The notes: generated from the letters alone by a model not told the origin. 64,000 nucleotides of DNA from RHKX01 sp963743875 (GCA_963743875.1 CAVURM010000005.1:186001-250000), one strand, 5' to 3'; counted from the first letter of the stretch, positions 53,952 to 62,792 are shown. Numbers and translations are program-made.

Positions 53952-54722
53952 ATGTACCCAGAAATCAACATCGGCCCGCTCACCCTGCAGACCTTCGGGC
54001 TCATGTTCGGGCTCGGTTTCGTCGCGGCGGGACTGGTCGTCGCCCGCCGCTTCCGCGAGCTCGGCAAGCCCGCCGACTGGGCGTACGAGATGGCCTTCGC
54101 GGCGCTCATCGGCGGCCTGGTCGGCTCCCGCCTCTACTTCCTGATCGAGAACTGGAGCGACGTCAACGACGACCTCCTCGGCAACCTGTTCAGCGGCGCC
54201 GGCCTCGTCTGGTACGGCGGCGCGATCGGCGGCGCGCTCGCGGTCTGCGCCTGGGCCCACTGGCGCGGTCTGATGTCGTTGTTGCTCACCGACGTCGCCG
54301 CCGTTCCGCTCGCCCTCGGCTACGCGATCGGCCGGGTCGGCTGTCAGCTCTCCGGCGACGGCGACTACGGCCGGGCCTGGGACGGACCGTGGGCGATGGC
54401 CTATCCCGACGGCACCGTCCCCACCGATCAGGAGGTGCACCCGACCCCGATCTACGAGACGCTCTTCATGGGCCTGGCGGCGATCGTCCTCTGGCGCCTG
54501 CGCGACCGGTTCCGTCCCGGCATCCTGTTCGCGCTCTACCTGATCGCCGCGGGCTTCGAGCGCTTCATGGTCGAGTTCGTCAGGCGTAACGCCGACGTCG
54601 CCCTGGGCTTCACCCAGGCGCAACTGCTGAGCGTCGCGATGATGCTCGCCGGAGGGATCTGGGTCGCCGTGATCGCGAGCCGCGGTCAGCTCCACACTCC
54701 CACCCCTCCCCGCTTCGCCTGA
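53952..54722 (+). CDS. lgt: Prolipoprotein diacylglyceryl transferase Lgt
   Basis: This 256-residue membrane enzyme adds diacylglycerol from phosphatidylglycerol to the lipobox Cys of prelipoproteins. Features: multiple membrane helices, GGLVGSRLYFLIENW, GAGLVWYGGAIGG, the conserved Arg/Gly block GRVGCQLSGDGDYGR, and HPTPIYETLFM. The ATG at 53952 lies 15 nt after tRNA-Glu, with CCAGGAA as a Shine-Dalgarno. It may be transcribed with the tRNA. Confidence 0.94.
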   Translation: MYPEINIGPLTLQTFGLMFGLGFVAAGLVVARRFRELGKPADWAYEMAFAALIGGLVGSRLYFLIENWSDVNDDLLGNLFSGAGLVWYGGAIGGALAVCAWAHWRGLMSLLLTDVAAVPLALGYAIGRVGCQLSGDGDYGRAWDGPWAMAYPDGTVPTDQEVHPTPIYETLFMGLAAIVLWRLRDRFRPGILFALYLIAAGFERFMVEFVRRNADVALGFTQAQLLSVAMMLAGGIWVAVIASRGQLHTPTPPRFA

Positions 54723-54743
54723 TCGGGCGGCCGGAGCGACAGC

Positions 54744-54792
54744 GACCATGACTAATGGTCTCCTGCTCGGTGCCCGATAGGGCCCCGAGCAG
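54744..54792 (+). promoter_or_regulatory. Two dyads upstream of wecB, one abutting the start codon
   Basis: GACCAT/ATGGTC with a 5-nt loop (54744-54760), then a stem CTGCTCGGtGCCC / GGGCcCCGAGCAG with a GATA tetraloop (54763-54792): 12 pairs and one mismatch. The 3' arm ends at the base before ATG 54793, and there is no free Shine-Dalgarno. It could end lgt transcription or block wecB translation. Confidence 0.55.
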
Positions 54793-56136
54793 ATGAGTGA
54801 AGAGATCCCCGCAAAAGTCCTGGTCATCGTCGGCACGCGGCCCGAGGCGGTCAAGCTCGTTCCGGTGGTGATGGCGCTCCGCGAGAGCCGCTGCTTCGAT
54901 CCGGTGGTCGTCTCGACCGGGCAGCACCACGCGATGGTCGCCGAGGTCTTTGCGATGGCGGAGATCGTCCCCGAGATCGAGCTCTGGGCAAAGGGCCGGA
55001 ACGGTCGACTCAACGAGCTGGTGACCAGCGTCATGACCCGCTTCGAGGACTACTGCACGACCGACTTCGGGGATCGAAGCGCGGAGCTTCCCGATCGCGA
55101 GGAGGTCCTCGCCGGTCACTATCCCGCCGCCGTACTCGTCCATGGCGACACCTCCTCGGCGATGGCCGCAGCACTGGCGGCCTTTCACCTGCGGATCCCC
55201 GTGGTCCATGTCGAGGCCGGCCTGCGCACCGGCTCGAGCCTGAGCCCGTTTCCGGAGGAGATGAATCGCGAGCTGCTCGCCTGCCTGGCCTGCTTTCACC
55301 TCGCGCCGACCAGCTCCAGCGCCGAGAACCTGATCCGCGAGAACGTTCCCGGTGCGCAGATCTTCGTCACCGGCAACACCGGCATCGACGCCCTGCAGTG
55401 GGCCGCCGGGCTGGACATCCCCTTCGATCAGCCGGAGGTGCAGGCCGTCTACGAGAGCGACGACGAGATCGTCGTCGCCACGGCCCACCGCCGTGAGAAC
55501 TGGGGGGGCGGTTTGGCCGGCATCGCGGAGGCGATCTCGCGCCTGTCCGAACTCAAGCCCGAGCTCCGCTTCGTCGTCCCCCTTCATCCCAATCCGCTCG
55601 TCCGCGCCGAGCTCGGCGGCCCGCTCGAAGACATCCCGAGGGTCCTCCTCGCCGAGCCCCTCGGCTACGCGCAGTTCGCCCGGCTCCTCGGTCGCTCCCA
55701 ACTCGTGATCACCGACTCGGGTGGGATCCAGGAGGAGGCACCTTCACTCAACAAGCCGGTGATCGTCTGCCGCGACTCGACCGAGCGCACGGAGGGAGTG
55801 GAGGCGGGAACGCTGCACCTGGCCGGCACCGATCCCACTCGGATAGTGGCTGCTGCGCTCTCACTCCTCGACGACGACGCGGCCTACCGGCGGATGGCCG
55901 AGGCCCAGAACCCCTACGGGGACGGAAGGGCCGCGCACCGCATCGTCGCCGCCCTCGAGCATCTGAAGGACGGCGGCGAGCCGCCGACTCCCTACGGGCC
56001 CGGGTACCTGCGCACGGCGGTCCTCGAGGCGGCCGGTTACCCGCGCGCCTTCGATCCCGACGAGCTCGCCCATCATGAACGCGGCATCCCCGATCCACAT
56101 CAGTCGGAGCCTGAAGGTTCATGGGGCAGGGACTAG
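54793..56136 (+). CDS. wecB: UDP-N-acetylglucosamine 2-epimerase (non-hydrolysing)
   Basis: This 447-residue enzyme interconverts UDP-GlcNAc and UDP-ManNAc for surface polysaccharide. Features: VLVIVGTRPEAVKLVPVV at the N-terminus, VHGDTSSAMAAALAAF, PVVHVEAGLRTGS, FPEEMNRELL, and the late TDSGGIQEEAPSLNKPV with RDSTERTEGVEAGT. It is about 60 residues longer than usual because of a C-terminal tail that overlaps the downstream GT2 gene by 16 nt. Confidence 0.94.
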   Translation: MSEEIPAKVLVIVGTRPEAVKLVPVVMALRESRCFDPVVVSTGQHHAMVAEVFAMAEIVPEIELWAKGRNGRLNELVTSVMTRFEDYCTTDFGDRSAELPDREEVLAGHYPAAVLVHGDTSSAMAAALAAFHLRIPVVHVEAGLRTGSSLSPFPEEMNRELLACLACFHLAPTSSSAENLIRENVPGAQIFVTGNTGIDALQWAAGLDIPFDQPEVQAVYESDDEIVVATAHRRENWGGGLAGIAEAISRLSELKPELRFVVPLHPNPLVRAELGGPLEDIPRVLLAEPLGYAQFARLLGRSQLVITDSGGIQEEAPSLNKPVIVCRDSTERTEGVEAGTLHLAGTDPTRIVAAALSLLDDDAAYRRMAEAQNPYGDGRAAHRIVAALEHLKDGGEPPTPYGPGYLRTAVLEAAGYPRAFDPDELAHHERGIPDPHQSEPEGSWGRD

Positions 56137-57434
56137 AGCTTCCCTTCGAGGGGCTGCCCTGGCCCTGGCAGGTCCTCTTCTTCACCGCGCTCGCGGTGAT
56201 CTGTTTCATGATGGCCTGGACGACCCTGCTGCTCGCCAGGGCCGCCCGCTGGTACCGCGGGGCCGGGGAGCCTGATCCCGACGCGGCTGAGGGATTCCTC
56301 TGGGTCTTCCTCGTTCCGGCGCTGAACGAGGAGGAAGTCATCGCCGACAGCGTCAGCAGGCTGCTCGAGGTGCGGGCTCCGGACAAGCGCATCGTGGTGA
56401 TCGACGACGGCTCCGACGACGGCACGCCCGCCGTCCTGGGGTCGATCCACCACCCTGACCTCGAGGTGATCACACGCTCCGGTGACGAGTGCCGGCAGGG
56501 CAAGGCCGCGGCGCTCAATCAGGCCTGGAGGCAGCTCGATCCGGTGGTCGAGGCCGCCGGGTTCCTCCGCGATCACGTCGTCGTCTGCGTGGTCGATGCC
56601 GACGGCCGCCTCGACGTCGAGGCGCCGGCGCGGGTTGCATCGCACTTCGCCGATGTCCGGGTCGGCGGCGTCCAGCTGCTCGTGCGGATCTACAACCGCG
56701 CCCGTCTCTTGGCCTGGATGCAGGATGTCGAGTTCGCCATCTACGGCCGCCTCTACAACGCCGGCCGCAGCGGCTGGGGAACCGCGGGGATGGGCGGCAA
56801 CGGCCAGTTCAACCGGCTGTCCGCCCTCGACTCCGTGGCCACCGGCAGCGGGCCCTGGCGCGACCGCCTGACCGAGGATCAGGATCTCGGGCTGCGGCTG
56901 ATCGCCGAGGGTTGGCAGGGTCGCCAGGAGCTCAACGCATCGGTCGACCAGCAGGGCCTGCCCGGCCTCAGGCGGCTGTATCGCCAGCGCACGCGATGGT
57001 CGCAGGGCAACCTGCAGGCGATGGCTCTGCTGCCGACCGTCGCCCGGTCGCCCGGCCTCGGCCCGATCGCTCGGCTGGATCTGGTCGCCTACCTGCTGAT
57101 GCCGTTCCTGCAGACGGTGGTCGGCATCTCGCTGCTGGGAGCGATCTTCCTCGCCGTCACCGGCCAGGCCGACTTCTGGGCGACGGGAGACCCATGGCAG
57201 CTCGCGTTCTTCTACGTGCTCGGCTTCGGAGGCGTGATCATGGGCTGCGTCGCCAGGGGGTTGGAGCGGGGCTTGCGCGGTGTCCTCGTCGGCCTTGCCG
57301 TGGCGCAGGTCTACGCCTTCTACAGCTGGATCCTCTGGCCGGTGATGGCGCGGGCGGCGCTTCGGCAGCTCCTCGCCCGTCGCTCCTGGGCAAAGACCCA
57401 GAGGGAGAGCATCGCGGTGCACTCCCCGGGCTGA
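56121..57434 (+). CDS. Membrane glycosyltransferase family 2 (processive polysaccharide synthase-like)
   Basis: This 437-residue protein has one N-terminal membrane helix (about 15-37), a GT2 catalytic domain and three or four C-terminal helices (about 310-420). Catalytic signatures: VPALNEEEVIADSVSRL, VIDDGSDDGT (first Asp), VVDADGRLD (DxD), TEDQDLGLRL (ED) and RQRTRWSQGNLQ (QxxRW-like). This matches synthases of beta-linked HexNAc polymers or cellulose. It overlaps wecB, which could supply UDP-ManNAc for the same polymer. Confidence 0.9.
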   Translation: MGQGLELPFEGLPWPWQVLFFTALAVICFMMAWTTLLLARAARWYRGAGEPDPDAAEGFLWVFLVPALNEEEVIADSVSRLLEVRAPDKRIVVIDDGSDDGTPAVLGSIHHPDLEVITRSGDECRQGKAAALNQAWRQLDPVVEAAGFLRDHVVVCVVDADGRLDVEAPARVASHFADVRVGGVQLLVRIYNRARLLAWMQDVEFAIYGRLYNAGRSGWGTAGMGGNGQFNRLSALDSVATGSGPWRDRLTEDQDLGLRLIAEGWQGRQELNASVDQQGLPGLRRLYRQRTRWSQGNLQAMALLPTVARSPGLGPIARLDLVAYLLMPFLQTVVGISLLGAIFLAVTGQADFWATGDPWQLAFFYVLGFGGVIMGCVARGLERGLRGVLVGLAVAQVYAFYSWILWPVMARAALRQLLARRSWAKTQRESIAVHSPG

Positions 57435-57440
57435 AGGGTC

Positions 57441-58193
57441 CTAAGCGGAGCGGGTCAGCCCGCCGTCGAGCGGGATCACCGTGCCGGTCAGGTAAGCGGC
57501 CCGCTCAGAGCAGACGAATGCGACGAGGTCTCCGTACTCCTCCGGGGTCCCGAGCCGCCCCGCCGGGACGTCGGCTCTGGCCTGCTCCTCGGCGACCTCG
57601 AGCGAGCCGTATAGCTGTCCCAGCCTTTCGGTGCCGAAGCGCCCGGTGGCGATCGTGTTCACCGTGATCCCGTCGGCGGCGACCTCACGCGCGAGCGTGT
57701 TGAGCAGGCCGACGGCGGCCATCCGGTTCGAGTTGGAGAGCGTCAGCCCTGGAATCGGCTCCCGGACCGAGGTCGAGGAGACGTTGGCGATCCGCCCCCA
57801 CCCGCGTTCGCGCATGCCGGGTACGCACGCCCGGGCGAGCAGGAGCGGCGTCAGGACCAGTGACTGATAGGCAGCCTGCCAATCCTTCGTGGACGCATCG
57901 AGCGCTTCCCCCGGGGGAGGCCCGCCGGTGTTGAGCACGAGAATCTCGATCGGTCCGAGAGCCTCGGCGACGAGGCCGGGCAGCTCGGTGACGGCTGCGG
58001 AGTCGGCGGTGTCGACCGCAAACGTCGCCGTCTCGGCATCGATCCCGCCGGCAACCCGCTCCAGCCCCTCGACCGAGCGGGAGGCCAGGGCCACCCTCGC
58101 GCCCTCGCCACCGAGTGCCTCGGCGATCGCTCGACCGAGCCCGCGACTGGCGCCCATGACCAGGGCGACCCTGCCCTCGATTCCCAGGTTCAT
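57441..58193 (-). CDS. SDR-family protein lacking the Tyr-x3-Lys pair
   Basis: This 250-residue short-chain dehydrogenase has the dinucleotide motif MGASRGLGRAIAEAL, LNTGGPPPG in place of NNAG, the catalytic-Ser strand ANVSST (Ser139), and PLDGG near the end. The position of Tyr-x3-Lys is Ser153-Asn-Ser-Asn-Arg157 (TLSNSNRMAAVGL). It may bind NAD(P) without normal SDR chemistry. It starts at ATG 58193, 2 nt after a small membrane protein gene. Confidence 0.87.
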   Translation of the reverse strand: MNLGIEGRVALVMGASRGLGRAIAEALGGEGARVALASRSVEGLERVAGGIDAETATFAVDTADSAAVTELPGLVAEALGPIEILVLNTGGPPPGEALDASTKDWQAAYQSLVLTPLLLARACVPGMRERGWGRIANVSSTSVREPIPGLTLSNSNRMAAVGLLNTLAREVAADGITVNTIATGRFGTERLGQLYGSLEVAEEQARADVPAGRLGTPEEYGDLVAFVCSERAAYLTGTVIPLDGGLTRSA

Positions 58194-58195
58194 CG

Positions 58196-58402
58196 TCAGG
58201 AGACCAGCAGGTAGGCGACCACGACGACCGGGACGATCAGCGACCAGCCGATGATCCACGGCCCGCGCCGGTCGTTGCGCGAGGTCAGGATGATGCCCAT
58301 TGCGAACCCGAAGGGGGGCATGATCAGGCCGAGGCCCCAGCCCCAGTTCGCCATGCTGTCCTCGACGGGCTTGTCCTTCGGCGCGCGCGGGTCGTGGGGC
58401 AT
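58196..58402 (-). CDS. Small membrane protein (68 residues, two helices)
   Basis: A short polar start (MPHDPRAPKDKPVED) is followed by WGWGLGLIMPPFGFAMGIIL and WIIGWSLIVPVVVVAYLLV, two membrane helices joined by a basic loop (TSRNDRRGP). Unknown function. It lies 15 nt downstream of the next gene and 2 nt upstream of the SDR gene, so the three are probably co-transcribed. Confidence 0.65.
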   Translation of the reverse strand: MPHDPRAPKDKPVEDSMANWGWGLGLIMPPFGFAMGIILTSRNDRRGPWIIGWSLIVPVVVVAYLLVS

Positions 58403-58417
58403 CAGTCGTCGATCCTC

Positions 58418-58768
58418 CTAGGCCGCGCCGAAGAGCAACAGCTTGCTGGGATCGTCGGGGTCGGCCTTGGCCTGGTAGCGGCCGCCGACCTTGTAGCCGG
58501 ATTCGCCCCCCTCGGGCAGATACTGGTTGACGGTCGCGTCGTACGGCTCCCCATTGCCCTCGACGTGGACGGCGATCGCGAACTGCTTGCCGGAGATGTC
58601 TCGCTTGCCGGTCTCGCCGATCGACTGGATCTCGGCGGTGCAGGGCAAGCCGGACTGGGCCAGCTTGTTGGCGAGTTGCGCGTACTCGGCCATGCCTCCG
58701 CCGCCCAGGCCGCCGCTGACAATCGACCCGGCGCCCTTCACCTTGCCCATGAATCCCATGTTCTCCAA
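58418..58768 (-). CDS. Small soluble protein of unknown function
   Basis: This 116-residue protein starts at ATG 58768. It has a Gly-rich N-terminus, then AEYAQLANKLAQSGLPCTAEIQSIGE and AVHVEGNGEPYDATVNQYLPEG...GGRYQAKADPDDPSKLLLF. The second half looks like a small beta-barrel or OB-like domain, as in uncharacterised actinobacterial proteins. No signal peptide. It opens the small operon with the 68-residue membrane protein and the SDR. Confidence 0.65.
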   Translation of the reverse strand: MENMGFMGKVKGAGSIVSGGLGGGGMAEYAQLANKLAQSGLPCTAEIQSIGETGKRDISGKQFAIAVHVEGNGEPYDATVNQYLPEGGESGYKVGGRYQAKADPDDPSKLLLFGAA

Positions 58769-58868
58769 TCAACGCCGGCTCCGGACCGGCAACTCGAGGT
58801 TGCACCGACCCTAGATCATCTCTCGCGACCTCCGCGCGGGCATCGCCTCCGCTACCGTCCAGCCCCCC

Positions 58869-58941
58869 GGGCGGTTAGCTCAGTTGGGAGAGCGCCTGCC
58901 TTACAAGCAGGAGGTCGCAGGTTCGAGACCTGCACCGCCCA
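58869..58941 (+). tRNA. tRNA-Val (anticodon TAC)
   Basis: A 73-nt cloverleaf: acceptor GGGCGGT/ACCGCCC, D-arm TAGCTCAGTTGGGAGAGC, anticodon stem CTGCC-TTACAAG-CAG.. with anticodon TAC, T-arm GCAGG-TTCGAGA-CCTGC, discriminator A; CCA is not encoded. Its 3' 48 nt plus three following bases are duplicated exactly at 62742-62792. Confidence 0.95.
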
Positions 58942-58944
58942 TCG
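58894..58944 (+). repeat. Direct repeat left copy (att-like, inside tRNA-Val)
   Basis: This copy starts at the anticodon stem of tRNA-Val and ends 3 nt past the gene (ATCG). It is identical over 51 nt to 62742-62792. The 58945-59164 gap that follows holds no gene that I can see. Confidence 0.85.
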
Positions 58945-59164
58945 GGAAGAGTCCCTGCAAAGGGGCAGGTTCTCCGGCCGGCATGGCGCTTATCGGGCGT
59001 TCACGACGTCCCGTCAACGCGGGCGCGGTGCCCAATGGTGCCGCGGATCCAGTGTTGAGCGCGCCGGACAAGCCTGCGCCCCAGACGCTCGGTACCCAAC
59101 CCAAACACCCTGCGTATTCCCCACCGATGACGGAGTAAGCCTCCCACCTCAGACTTAGGAGGCG

Positions 59165-61140
59165 ATGGCCACACGCATCACCCACCACATCCGCTTAACG
59201 TCGTCTTCAGCGTCGTGCTGCTCGCCGCGCTCTCGTCTCGGCCCTCGCCCTCGCCCCACGCGCCGAGGCCGACGGCATCTACTGGACGAGCGGCACAGGT
59301 GCGGTCGGTAAAGCCAACCTCGACGGCACCGGCGTAAACGAGGAGCTCGATTCCCGGCGCCGACCCGCGCGGAGTCGCAGTCGACGCCAGCCACGTCTAC
59401 TGGACGACCAGCACGGGCATCGATCGTCCGCGCCAACCTCGACGGCACCAACGTCGACCCAGAGCTTCATCACCGGTGCCAGCAATCCGCAGGGCGTCGC
59501 GGTCGACGCCAGCCACATCTACTGGACGAACGACGACTCGGGCACGATCGGCCGCGCCAACCTCGACGGCACCGGCGTCGACCAGAGCTTCATCACCGGC
59601 GCCAGCGATCCGCAGGGCGTCGCAGTCGACGCCAGCCACGTCTACTGGACGAACTCCAGCACGGGCACGATCGGTCGCGCCAACCTCGACGGCACCGGCG
59701 CGAACCAGAGCTTCATCGAGCGGTCGGGCGCCGTCGGGTACTTCCGTCCCCGGCCGGGCGTCGCGGTCGACGCCAACCACATCTATTGGACGAACGAGGC
59801 ACCTGGGCTTTCATCTCGCCATCGGCCGCGCCAACCTCGACGGCACCGGGGTCAACCAGAGCTTCATCTATGCCGTCCGAGCCCTCGTTCCGGCGATGGC
59901 CGGCATCGCGGTCGACGCCGGCCACATCTACTGGGCGTGGACCGACCTCAACGGGCATCGGCCGCGCCAACCTCGACGGCACCGGCGTCGAGCAGAGCTT
60001 CATCACCGGCCGCGTGCCGTCCCGCAGGGCGTCGCGGTCGACGCCAGACCACGTCTACTGGGCGAGCGCGGGCACGCATCGGCCGCGCCAACCTCGACGG
60101 CACCGGGGTCGAACCGGAGCTTCATCACGCGACACCGGGAACTACGGACCGGGCACGTGGCATCGCGGCCGACGCCGACCACGTCTACTGGGCGAACGGC
60201 GCAACCGGCGTGATCGAGCGCTGCCAATGCTGACGGCACCGGTCTCCAGAAGAGCTTCATAACGGCGACCGCACGATCCCGGTGAGGGGTCGCGGCCGAC
60301 GCCAACCACATCTACTGGACGGACACTCAACGGACACGATCGCCCGCGCCAACCTCGACGGCACGACGTCGAGAGAGTTCATCACGACGCCGGAACTCCG
60401 CACGGCGTCACGGTTGATGCCAGGCACATCTACTGGACCGGGTACGTCGGTTCACTGGAGGCCTCGGAGCGATTCACAGCGATTGGCCGCGCCAACCTCG
60501 ACGGCACCCACGTCGATCCGAGCTTCATCAAGCCGGCCGGCCACGATGGGTACCAGCGATCACGCGTCGGGCATCGCGGTCGACGCGAACCACGTCTACT
60601 GGACGAACGACCAGCAGGGCGCGATCGGCCGCGCCAACCTCGACGGCAGCGGCGTCGACCAGAGCTTCATCACCGGCCGCCAGCGAACTGCCGCGACGGC
60701 ATCGCGGTCGACGCCAACCACATCTACTGGACGAACCGCCGACGACTCGAGGCACGATCGGCCGCGCCAACCTCGACGGCACCGGCGTCGACCAGAGCTT
60801 CATCACCCGCGTCGGCAACGTCTTCGCAGGGGTGGCATCGCGGTCGACGCCGACACCATCGCCCCGAAGACCAAGATCACCAAGAAGCCGAAGGCCAAGA
60901 TCAAGACGACCAAGAAGAAGGTCAAGGTCAAGGTCTCGTTCACAGTCCGAGACGGGCGCGACCTTCAAGTGCAAGCTCGACAAGGCCACCTACAAGCCCT
61001 GCACCTCCCCCTACAAGGTGAAGGCGAAGTCGAGGCCCGGCAAGGGCAAGAAGCACACGATCTCGATCAAGGCCAGGGACGGGGCGGGCAACGTCGGCAA
61101 GCCCGCCACCGTCAAGTTCAAGGTGATCCGCAAGGGGTAG
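59165..61140 (+). pseudogene. Secreted YWTN-repeat (beta-propeller) protein, many frameshifts
   Basis: ATG 59165 opens MATRITHHIR, identical to the next gene. About twelve copies follow of a unit like GVAVDASHIYWTN-x-GTIGRANLDGTGVDQSFITG; two neighbouring units are exactly 123 nt (41 residues) apart. Such YWTN/YWTD units form six-bladed propellers. The tail, about 60860-61140, is a Lys-rich module (TKITKKPKAKIKTTKKKVKV, then CKLDKATYKPCTSPY with two Cys, KVIRKG) common in secreted Solirubrobacterales proteins. The units lie in all three frames, so at least eight indels break the gene. It would be an extracellular or cell-wall protein of unknown ligand. Confidence 0.72.
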
Positions 61141-61149
61141 GGGGGTCTC

Positions 61150-62557
61150 GTGGCCACACGCATCACCCACCACATCCGCTCAAACGTCGTCATCAGCGTC
61201 GCGCTGCTTGCCGCGCTCGTCGTCTCCGCCCTCGCCCTCGCCCCCCGCGCCGACGCATTCGTGTACTGGACGGACGGAGGCACGATCGGCCGCGCCGACC
61301 TCGACGGCAGCGACGTCGAGAGCTACATCGCCAACGTCGGTGACGCTCGCTCCATAGCCGTTGACTCCAACCACATCTACTGGACCCGAACTTCTCCGAG
61401 GGGACGATCGGCCGCGCTGACCTCGACGGCAGCAACGTGGACCGGAGCTTCATCTCGAACAGCTGGCTGCGGGCGTGGCGGTCGACGCAGACCACCTCTA
61501 TTGGGTCCGGATTTCCACGCTTTTCCGACGAGCACGCGCGCGATCGGCCGCGAGACCTCGATGGCAGCAACGTCGGCCAGGAGCTTCATCGACGGCTGCG
61601 GCGCCGTTGGCCGTGACCTCGCAGTGTGCCACAGGCCACCTCTACTGGACGGATCCGAGTGGTTCGCGATCGGGCACGATCGGCCGCGCCGACACCGATG
61701 GGACCTCCGTGGACGACGAGCTTTGTCACTGGAGCCGGAGTATCCAACGGGCGGCGTCGCCGTCGACGCCAACGCACATCTACTGGGCGGACAACAACTC
61801 GGGACTATCGGCCGAGCCAACCTCGACGGTACCGAGGTGAACCAGGAGCTTCATTTCCTTCGTGAGTTCCCCCGGCGTCTACCCCGGCACGCGTCACCGT
61901 CGATTCAAGCCACGTCTACTGGATCCGGGAATCGGACGGAATCGGCCGCGCCAACCTAGACGGCAGCGGAGCGCAAACCAGGTCATCACCGGGGCGTCCA
62001 GCCGTTACGGCCTCGCCGTCGACGGCCTGAGCTTCCCCGAGACGACGATTACCTCCGGCCCCGACGGGCTGACCAACAACGCCTCACCGAGCTTCGCCTT
62101 CAACTCCGACCACCCCGGCACCGGCTGAGTGCCGACTTGACTGCGGCCCCGACGATCGCGTTTCACGCGCCTGCACCTCGCCCGATGACCTATAAGGACC
62201 TCCCCGACGCTCAACACACCTTCCAGGTCCGCGCCACCGAGCCCCGGCGGCTACGCAGACCCCTCACCCGCCCCCCGCGAGTTCAAGGTCGACACCACCC
62301 CGCCAGAGACCACGATCACGAACAAGCGCGGCAGAACCGCCAAGACGAAGCTCAACTACCGCTTCACCTCCTCGCGAGGGCAACTCGACCTTTGAGTGCA
62401 AGCTCGACAAGAAGAAATGGAAGCGGTGCGAGTCGCCTGAGACGCTGAAGGAGACTCGACCGGGGCAAGCACGTCTTCAAGGTCCGGGCCATCGACGCGG
62501 CGGGCAACGTCGACCCCTCCGGCGAAGGACAAGTTCAAGGTGATCCGCAAGGGATAG
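61150..62557 (+). pseudogene. Secreted YWTN-repeat protein, tandem paralogue, frameshifted
   Basis: GTG 61150 lies 9 nt after the first gene and starts with the same MATRITHHIRSNVV. A signal peptide follows (VALLAALVVSALALAPRADA), then VYWTDGGTIGRADLDGS and about six YWTN units. The latter half has PETTITSGPDGLTNNASPSFAFNSD, the FN3/Ig-like linker usual in such proteins, and ends KFKVIRKG. Frames change at least six times from about 61385 on. The N-terminal 75 residues are intact. Compared with this copy, the first gene shows base losses in the same signal-peptide region, so the two diverged through indels. Confidence 0.7.
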
Positions 62558-62608
62558 GGGCGGACTCCGGCCTTCGGTCCCCCAAGCAGCTGTTGGTCGC
62601 GCGATTGA

Positions 62609-62637
62609 TTGGGCACCAGACCCCCGCTGGTGCCCAA
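62609..62637. terminator. Stem-loop TTGGGCACCAG/CTGGTGCCCAA
   Basis: Perfect 11-bp arms, 7-nt loop, followed by ATCC. It lies 52 nt past the second YWTN gene, just before the right-hand direct repeat. Besides this and the repeat, 62558-62972 shows only short TAATC-type repeats (62651-62672) and no gene. Confidence 0.6.
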
Positions 62638-62741
62638 ATCCACACCAATCGACGGTAATCGCCGCTAATCCGCGACGCTCGCCTATCTGGAGCGAATGGC
62701 TCTCTAGAGCCGTTTACGCCCCATTTTCACCCTCTCACGCA

Positions 62742-62792
62742 GCCTGCCTTACAAGCAGGAGGTCGCAGGTTCGAGACCTGCACCGCCCATCG
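62742..62792 (+). repeat. Direct repeat right copy (tRNA-Val 3' half)
   Basis: 51 nt identical to 58894-58944, but preceded by sequence unlike the tRNA 5' half, so no second tRNA is made. Reads CCTGCCTTACAAGCAGG and GCAGGTTCGAGACCTGC. Confidence 0.85.

Larger units (their letters stand above)
58894..62792. mobile_element. Candidate tRNA-Val-targeted genomic island or remnant
   Basis: A 51-nt exact direct repeat flanks the segment: the tRNA-Val 3' half at the left and a free copy at the right. This is the arrangement left by site-specific recombinases that rebuild the tRNA gene on entry. The 3.9 kb between them hold two YWTN-repeat genes and a terminator; no integrase, excisionase or replication gene is visible, so it would be a degraded or non-autonomous element. 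Confidence 0.55.

Noticed and set aside
56133..57422. 429-codon minus-strand open frame opposite the GT2 gene
   Set aside because: His/Gln/Asp-rich shadow without domain motifs, while the sense strand has all GT2 signatures.
59290..60830. CRISPR array, suggested by regular repeats
   Set aside because: The 123-nt periodicity is that of a protein-coding repeat (YWTN units), the units are too long, and no cas genes are present.
58945..62741. Integrase or excisionase inside the tRNA-Val segment
   Set aside because: I looked on both strands for tyrosine or serine recombinase motifs and saw none; all recognisable residues belong to the YWTN genes.
62742..62792. Second tRNA-Val gene
   Set aside because: Only the anticodon arm, T-arm and 3' end exist; the upstream sequence cannot form a D-arm or acceptor 5' strand.
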